In this document: positions 60,100 to 64,000 of the stretch, piece after piece
Layout of the letters: each line of letters begins with the position of its first letter
Position numbering within the stretch: position 1 is the stretch's first letter
Assembly (NCBI RefSeq): GCF_030719295.1
Contig: NZ_CP120997.1
Location: 7,574,001 to 7,638,000 of the forward strand
Reading direction: 5' to 3'
Source of the DNA: Streptomyces sp. Mut1
GTDB lineage: Bacteria; Actinomycetota; Actinomycetes; Streptomycetales; Streptomycetaceae
Length of the DNA stretch: 64,000 nt
Translations under genes and position numbers: made by a program
The notes under the pieces: model-generated
What the model was told of the DNA's origin: nothing
Database searches by the model: none
Seen by the model: the letters and a program-made list of their open reading frames with translations, nothing else

Positions 60100-61713
60100 G
60101 TGTTGCCGAAGTGCAAGGTCGATCTGTACGCGGCGATCCGCCGTGATGCGAAGGCTGGTCTGTCGATCCGTGCTCTTCAGCGAAAGTACGGTGTCGGGTT
60201 CCTGACGGTGCAGAAGGCGTTGACGTCGGCATGGCCTGAGCCGAGGAAAAAGCTTCCGCCGCGGCCGACGCGGCTGGATCCGTACAAGCCGATGATCGAC
60301 GAGATGCTGCGGGCCGACCTGGACGCGCCGCGGAAGCAGCGCCACACGGTGAAGCGGATCTTCGAGCGGCTGCTGGACGAGCACGGTGCGGACGAGATCT
60401 CGTGCCAGATGGTCCGCGGCTACGTCGCTGACCGGCGTGAGGAGATTCGGATCCAGGCCGGGCGGGGTGTGGTGGAGGCCTTCGTCCCGCAGACGCACAA
60501 GCCCGGAGTAGAGGCAGAGGTCGACTTCGGTGACGTGACGGTGCGGCTGGCCGGCGAGCTGGTGACCTGCTACCTGTTCGCGTTCCGGCTGTCGTACTCG
60601 GGCAAAGCCGTTCACCGAATCTTCGCCTCGGCAGGTCAGGAGGCGTTCTTCGAGGGCCACGTCCACGCTCTCAACACGTTGGGCGGGGTGCCGACCGGGA
60701 AGGTCCGCTACGACAACCTTAGGGCCGCGGTCGCCCAGGTGCTGGGCTTCTCCCGGCATCGCGTCGAGGCCGAGCACTGGACCGCGTTCCGCTCCCACTA
60801 TGGCCTGGAAGCCCTCTACTGCCAGCCCGGGATCCGCGGGGCCCACGAGAAGGGCGGCGTTGAGGGCGAGATCGGCTGGTTCCGCCGCAACCACCTCGTC
60901 CCGGTGCCCGAGGTCGCGACGCTCGCCGAGCTCAACGCGCTGATCGACCGGTGGGACCAGGAGGACGACGCCCGCCGGATCCGCTCGCGTCCTCGCACGA
61001 TCGGCGAGTACTTCGCGGCCGAGCAACCGCTGCTGGCACCGCTTCCGGAGGAGTCCTTCGAGACTGGTCGGCTCTTCACGCTGCGGGTCGACCGCTACGG
61101 CCAGATCAGCGTCCGCACCAACCGCTACTCGGTGCCGGTCCGGCTGATCGGCCGGAACGTCCGAGCGATGCTGCACGCTTCCGAGCTGGTCGTCTATGAC
61201 GGACGGGACGAAGTCGCCCGGCGTGAGCGGCTGATCGCCGACGGTGGTACCCGCCTCGAACTGGACCACTACCTGGAAGCTCTCGTGCGCAAGCCCGGCG
61301 CCCTCCCGGGAGCGACCGCGCTCGACCAGGCACGCTCCGCGGGCCGATTCACTCCCGTCCACGACGCCTGGTGGGAAGCCGCGGTCAAGGCCCACGGCCA
61401 GCGGGACGGCAACCGCGCGCTCATCGAAGTTCTCCTCCTCGGCCGGCACCTGCCCCACGAACACCTGGTCGCGGGACTCGCCGCGGCCCTCAAGACCGGG
61501 GCGCTGACTGCGGACGCCGTCGCTCTTGAAGCCCGCAAGGCAGCAGACACCGACACCGCCGAAGTCCCGGCCCCCTCGGCTGGGAGCCGGACCGGCATCG
61601 CCCCGCTGCCTGCTTCCGTCCGGGCCCACCTGCCACCCGACAAACGGCCTCTGCCGTCGGTCGCTCCCTACGACCAGGTCCTGCGGCTCCGCCGCGACCG
61701 CCCCACCCCCTGA
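60100..61713 (+). CDS. istA: IS21-family transposase IstA
   Basis: 537 residues from GTG 60100, with GACGAGGGGG upstream. Helix-turn-helix at the start (DLYAAIRRDAKAGLSIRALQ; RKYGVGFLTVQKALTSAWPE), then an integrase core: EAEVDFGDVTVRLAGELVTC (first Asp), GKVRYDNLRAAVAQVLGFSR (second Asp), GIRGAHEKGGVEGEIGWFRR (Glu). A beta-barrel C-terminal domain follows (TNRYSVPVRLIGRNVRAMLH). It works with the IstB ATPase encoded 11 bases downstream. The frame is intact. Confidence 0.92.
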   Translation: MLPKCKVDLYAAIRRDAKAGLSIRALQRKYGVGFLTVQKALTSAWPEPRKKLPPRPTRLDPYKPMIDEMLRADLDAPRKQRHTVKRIFERLLDEHGADEISCQMVRGYVADRREEIRIQAGRGVVEAFVPQTHKPGVEAEVDFGDVTVRLAGELVTCYLFAFRLSYSGKAVHRIFASAGQEAFFEGHVHALNTLGGVPTGKVRYDNLRAAVAQVLGFSRHRVEAEHWTAFRSHYGLEALYCQPGIRGAHEKGGVEGEIGWFRRNHLVPVPEVATLAELNALIDRWDQEDDARRIRSRPRTIGEYFAAEQPLLAPLPEESFETGRLFTLRVDRYGQISVRTNRYSVPVRLIGRNVRAMLHASELVVYDGRDEVARRERLIADGGTRLELDHYLEALVRKPGALPGATALDQARSAGRFTPVHDAWWEAAVKAHGQRDGNRALIEVLLLGRHLPHEHLVAGLAAALKTGALTADAVALEARKAADTDTAEVPAPSAGSRTGIAPLPASVRAHLPPDKRPLPSVAPYDQVLRLRRDRPTP

Positions 61714-61724
61714 AGGAGAACAGC

Positions 61725-62521
61725 GTGTCCATCCCCCGCCAGCGAGGACTCACTGAGCAGGCCGCCACGGCCGCGATCGACCAGGCATGCCGGATGCTGA
61801 GGCTGCCCACCATCCGGTCTCAGCTCCCCGAACTCGCGGAAACCGCCGGCCGCGAGCAGATGTTCTACCTCGGCTTCCTCTCCGAGTTCCTCCTAGCCGA
61901 GTGCGACGACCGGGCCCGCCGCCGCTCCGAGCGGCGCATCAAGGCCGCAGGCTTCCCCCGTGACAAGTCGCTGCGCAAGTCCGACTTCGACGCCAACCCC
62001 AACATCGACCCGGTGATGATCCACACCCTCGCCAAATGCGAATGGATCAGGAAGGGGCTGCCGCTCTGCCTCATCGGCGACTCTGGCAACGGCAAGTCAC
62101 ACCTTCTGATCGCTCTCGGCACCGAGGCCGCGATGGCGGGCCACCGGGTCAAGTACGTCCTCGCGACCAAACTGGTCAACGAGCTCGTCGAAGCCGCCGA
62201 CGAGAAGCAGCTGACCAAGACCATCGCCCGCTACGGCCGCGTCGACCTCCTCTGCATCGACGAACTCGGCTACATGGAACTCGACCGCCGCGGCGCCGAG
62301 CTCCCTTTCCAGGTCCTGACCAAACGCGAGGAGAAGACAGCGTCGCCATCGCGTCCAACGAGTCGTTCTCCGGATGGACCAAGACATTCACCGACCCGTG
62401 CCTCTGCGCGGCCATCGTCGACCGCCTCACCTTCGGCGGCAACATCATCGAGACCGGCACCGACTCCTACCGCCTCGCCACCACCCGAGCCCACGCCGAA
62501 CATCAGGCCACGGCCAGCTGA
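61725..62521 (+). pseudogene. istB: IS21-family helper ATPase IstB, frameshifted
   Basis: Starts at GTG 61725 behind GAAGGAGAA. AAA+ features: IGDSGNGKSHLLIALGTEAA (Walker A), VDLLCIDELGYMELDRRGAE (Walker B). After LPFQVLTKREEK, at about 62338, one base is missing, and the expected SVAIASNESFSGWTKTFTDP then LCAAIVDRLTFGGNIIETGT continue in another frame to the stop at 62521. The element is therefore probably unable to move by itself, unless the shift is a sequencing error. Confidence 0.87.
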
Positions 62522-62534
62522 CTCCCCACACAGC

Positions 62535-62990
62535 TCAAAGCACGATCGGCTGGTACTTCAGAGCCTCGTCGACAATCTGCGCCGCAGACGCGTCCTGAAG
62601 GCCGTCCAACGGATGGAAGACCAGGTCACGCACCCGGGGATGCGGCACATTCGTCTCCAGGAGCAGCAGGTAGTAGTCGCTCTCCGATGCTGCCGTCAGG
62701 AGTCTGCGAACGATCTCAACGAGCTCGTCCCGGGTGATGTCCGCAACCTCGGGACGAGCCGGCCTGGCCGCCTCCCGAGCGAACTCTTCCAGGCTCCTGC
62801 TTTCGGCGTATTCGACGAAGTCGAGCGCCACATAGTCGTGACCGGTCGTCGCGTTGAACGCCGCGATCGCCTCGCCCGCCACCTCCGCGCGAGCCTCCAA
62901 CAGGTCAGCGATCCGCTCCACCTCGGCGCACAGCTCGTCCAGCCGCTGCCGACTCACAGGCGGCGGCAACAACTCCGGTCTCAGATCCAC
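62535..62990 (-). CDS. Hypothetical helical protein
   Basis: 151 residues from GTG 62990; the frame is open to 63062. All-helical and acidic: RQRLDELCAEVERIADLLEA, VAGEAIAAFNATTGHDYVAL, EEFAREAARPARPEVADITR, DELVEIVRRLLTAASESDYY, LVFHPLDGLQDASAAQIVDE. The stop is 14 bases from the istB stop, so the insertion may have replaced its natural 3' end. Not recognised; size and acidic helical character are compatible with an immunity-type protein but do not show it. Confidence 0.55.
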   Translation of the reverse strand: MDLRPELLPPPVSRQRLDELCAEVERIADLLEARAEVAGEAIAAFNATTGHDYVALDFVEYAESRSLEEFAREAARPARPEVADITRDELVEIVRRLLTAASESDYYLLLLETNVPHPRVRDLVFHPLDGLQDASAAQIVDEALKYQPIVL

Positions 62991-63124
62991 AACCGCATTA
63001 TGTCCGCCAGTGCCGACACGCCCGAGCCGCGACCTCTGGGTGCTACCAGTTCTCATCAACATTCCTGGACATGTCGATCAAGAACCGATGCCAAGCCCCA
63101 TCGACATTCGCTCTCCGTTCTCAC

Positions 63125-63457
63125 CTACGCAGCCAGGGCGGGTTCTTCCGCCGTCGTCTTCTCCGGGGCGAGGGAGACCGGCTGATGGAGGTGGGCGAGC
63201 AGTATGGCGCTGGAGGCGGCGCGCCCGCGTCCGGTGGTGGCGATGTCGTCGGCCCGCTCGTTCGAGATCCCGACGGCCGCCAGGGCCTGGAAGACGGTGA
63301 ATCGCGCCGCAGTGGCCTCGCTGTGCCGAGGATTGGGCTGCCAGCGCAGTCGGAAGATTGCGGGCAGCCTGCCGCGCCGAGTGGAGTTGTGTGACCCTCT
63401 CCCGTAGAACGCATTCAGGCGGGAACGTCGTAGCCATCGGGGAGAACGCTTGGGCAC
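63125..63457 (-). CDS. Possible gene remnant of unknown function
   Basis: The minus-strand frame has G/C-rich third positions over its last 75 codons: RWQPNPRHSEATAARFTVFQ, ALAAVGISNERADDIATTGR, SSAILLAHLHQPVSLAPEKT, then EPALAA. The first 35 residues are Arg/Ser-rich and less convincing, with no ribosome site. It may be the 3' part of a broken gene. No family recognised. Confidence 0.35.
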   Translation of the reverse strand: MPKRSPRWLRRSRLNAFYGRGSHNSTRRGRLPAIFRLRWQPNPRHSEATAARFTVFQALAAVGISNERADDIATTGRGRAASSAILLAHLHQPVSLAPEKTTAEEPALAA

Positions 63458-63495
63458 AGCGGTCTTCGGGGAATCGGGACGAGGGAGAAGGTGAC

Positions 63496-63945
63496 GTGGT
63501 GCGGAACATCGTTTTGTCCGTCAGCGAGGGTGCGGCTCAGACCGCCGACCTGGCCGCCTGGCTGGATGAAGAGGACACCCTGCGCGGGCACGTGCGACGT
63601 GAGGCCAGTCCCGTCCCCGAGGGGGCTCTTGGCGGGGACCTTCAGCAACTAGTGGTGGGCCTGGCCTCCGGCGGGGTTGCGACCGCCGCGGCCAGCGTGA
63701 TTGTGGCCTGGCTGAGACGTCGTACCGGGAGCGTGTCCGTACGTGTCACGAGGCCGGACGGCTTCGAACTCGAAGTGAACGCGGACCGGGTCCGGGCCAT
63801 GGACGCCATACAACTGCGCGCTCAGGTAGACCAGTTGTTCTCAGCCGCGTGGCCCGACGGCCCCGGGCACGAGCTAGGCGCGAGGGCCAGTGATACGGGG
63901 GCCGTCCGTTCGGACGCCAGCATCAGCGGGCCCGACGGTGAGTGA
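63496..63945 (+). CDS. EACC1-like effector-associated protein
   Basis: 149 residues from GTG 63496 with GAGGGAGAAGG upstream. The pattern is that of the effector-associated constant component EACC1 described in bacterial conflict systems. It has a first strand (RNIVLSVSEGAAQTADLAAW), a helix with LDEEDTLRGHVRREASPVPE, then a Gly/Ala-rich hydrophobic helix (LQQLVVGLASGGVATAAASV, IVAWLRRRTGSVSVRVTRPD) and an ELEVNADRVRAMD strand. In that family the gene sits beside a caspase-like or other effector gene. Here it overlaps the next start by eight bases. The match is from memory of the consensus. Confidence 0.72.
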   Translation: MVRNIVLSVSEGAAQTADLAAWLDEEDTLRGHVRREASPVPEGALGGDLQQLVVGLASGGVATAAASVIVAWLRRRTGSVSVRVTRPDGFELEVNADRVRAMDAIQLRAQVDQLFSAAWPDGPGHELGARASDTGAVRSDASISGPDGE

Positions 63946-64000
63946 CCACGGCGGCAGGCCCACCGGAATGGGCCTGGGCGCGCTGGCCCAGCCGGGATCA
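63938..64000 (+). CDS. Start of a gene coupled to the EACC1-like gene, cut by window edge
   Basis: Begins at GTG 63938 inside the EACC1-like stop (GTGA), 21 codons visible: SDHGGRPTGMGLGALAQPGS. In characterised neighbourhoods the partner is usually an effector such as a caspase-family protease whose sequence starts with a short polar lead-in; the visible part is too short to tell. Confidence 0.5.
   Translation, partial: MSDHGGRPTGMGLGALAQPGS

Noticed and set aside
1..64000. tRNA or rRNA genes
   Set aside because: No rRNA-like blocks and no cloverleaf with a GTTCRANYC-type arm were recognised by eye. A tRNAscan or Infernal run would be decisive.

Overview
The window looks like a chromosomal segment from a Streptomyces or close relative. 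Support for this comes from the very high GC content, G/C-rich third codon positions, many GTG starts behind GGAGG-like sites, a class IV lanthipeptide cluster, a rifamycin-associated promoter element and IS families typical of actinomycetes. All identifications are from reading the sequence; no search was run.

Layout. (1) 1-15.6 kb is a mosaic of small accessory and housekeeping genes: the tail of an FtsX-type ABC permease, a YrhB/Imm35-like protein, a VOC protein, a DUF3626 protein, a membrane-tethered mycoredoxin-like protein and a sirtuin. It also holds a rifampin phosphotransferase (rph) with a perfect 19-bp rifamycin-associated element upstream, an HTH-adenylate cyclase coupled to a universal stress protein behind a 34-bp palindrome, a zeta/PNK-like kinase, an ankyrin/HEAT protein and a DUF3533 membrane protein. 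(2) 15.6-35.0 kb is a secondary-lipid cluster related to polyunsaturated fatty acid (PUFA) synthases. On the minus strand lie a thioester-reductase-like SDR, a PfaD-like enoyl reductase, a KS-AT-ACP-KR-DH megasynthase and a KS-CLF-AT-DH-DH megasynthase. Divergently, across a 735-bp gap, lie a wax-ester-synthase/DGAT-like acyltransferase and a two-gene ABC exporter. The likely logic is chain assembly, reductive or ester release, and export; the product is unknown. (3) 35.9-40.9 kb is a class IV lanthipeptide cluster: lanL, a 51-residue precursor gene, a perfect 40-bp palindrome and a two-gene ABC exporter. (4) 41.1-46.6 kb holds a TetR regulator with two operators divergent from an alpha/beta hydrolase, then GNAT, VOC, amidohydrolase, GNAT and RidA genes.

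(5) 46.6-62.5 kb is a graveyard of mobile elements. It contains a 2.6-kb island bounded by 26-bp inverted repeats with a decayed IS701 transposase and a membrane/winged-helix gene pair, a DUF4253 gene truncated by IS sequence, and a threonine-synthase-like gene. It also contains an IS3 element, an IS5-type element with a slippery frameshift site, an RHS-protein remnant, an IS256 fragment, and a complete ISL3 element with an 8-bp target duplication that appears to sit inside the left end of an IS21 element whose istB is frameshifted. (6) 62.5-64 kb holds orphan hypothetical genes and then, at the right edge, a protein resembling the effector-associated constant component EACC1, coupled to a gene that runs off the window. 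This suggests that a conflict or defence locus begins there.
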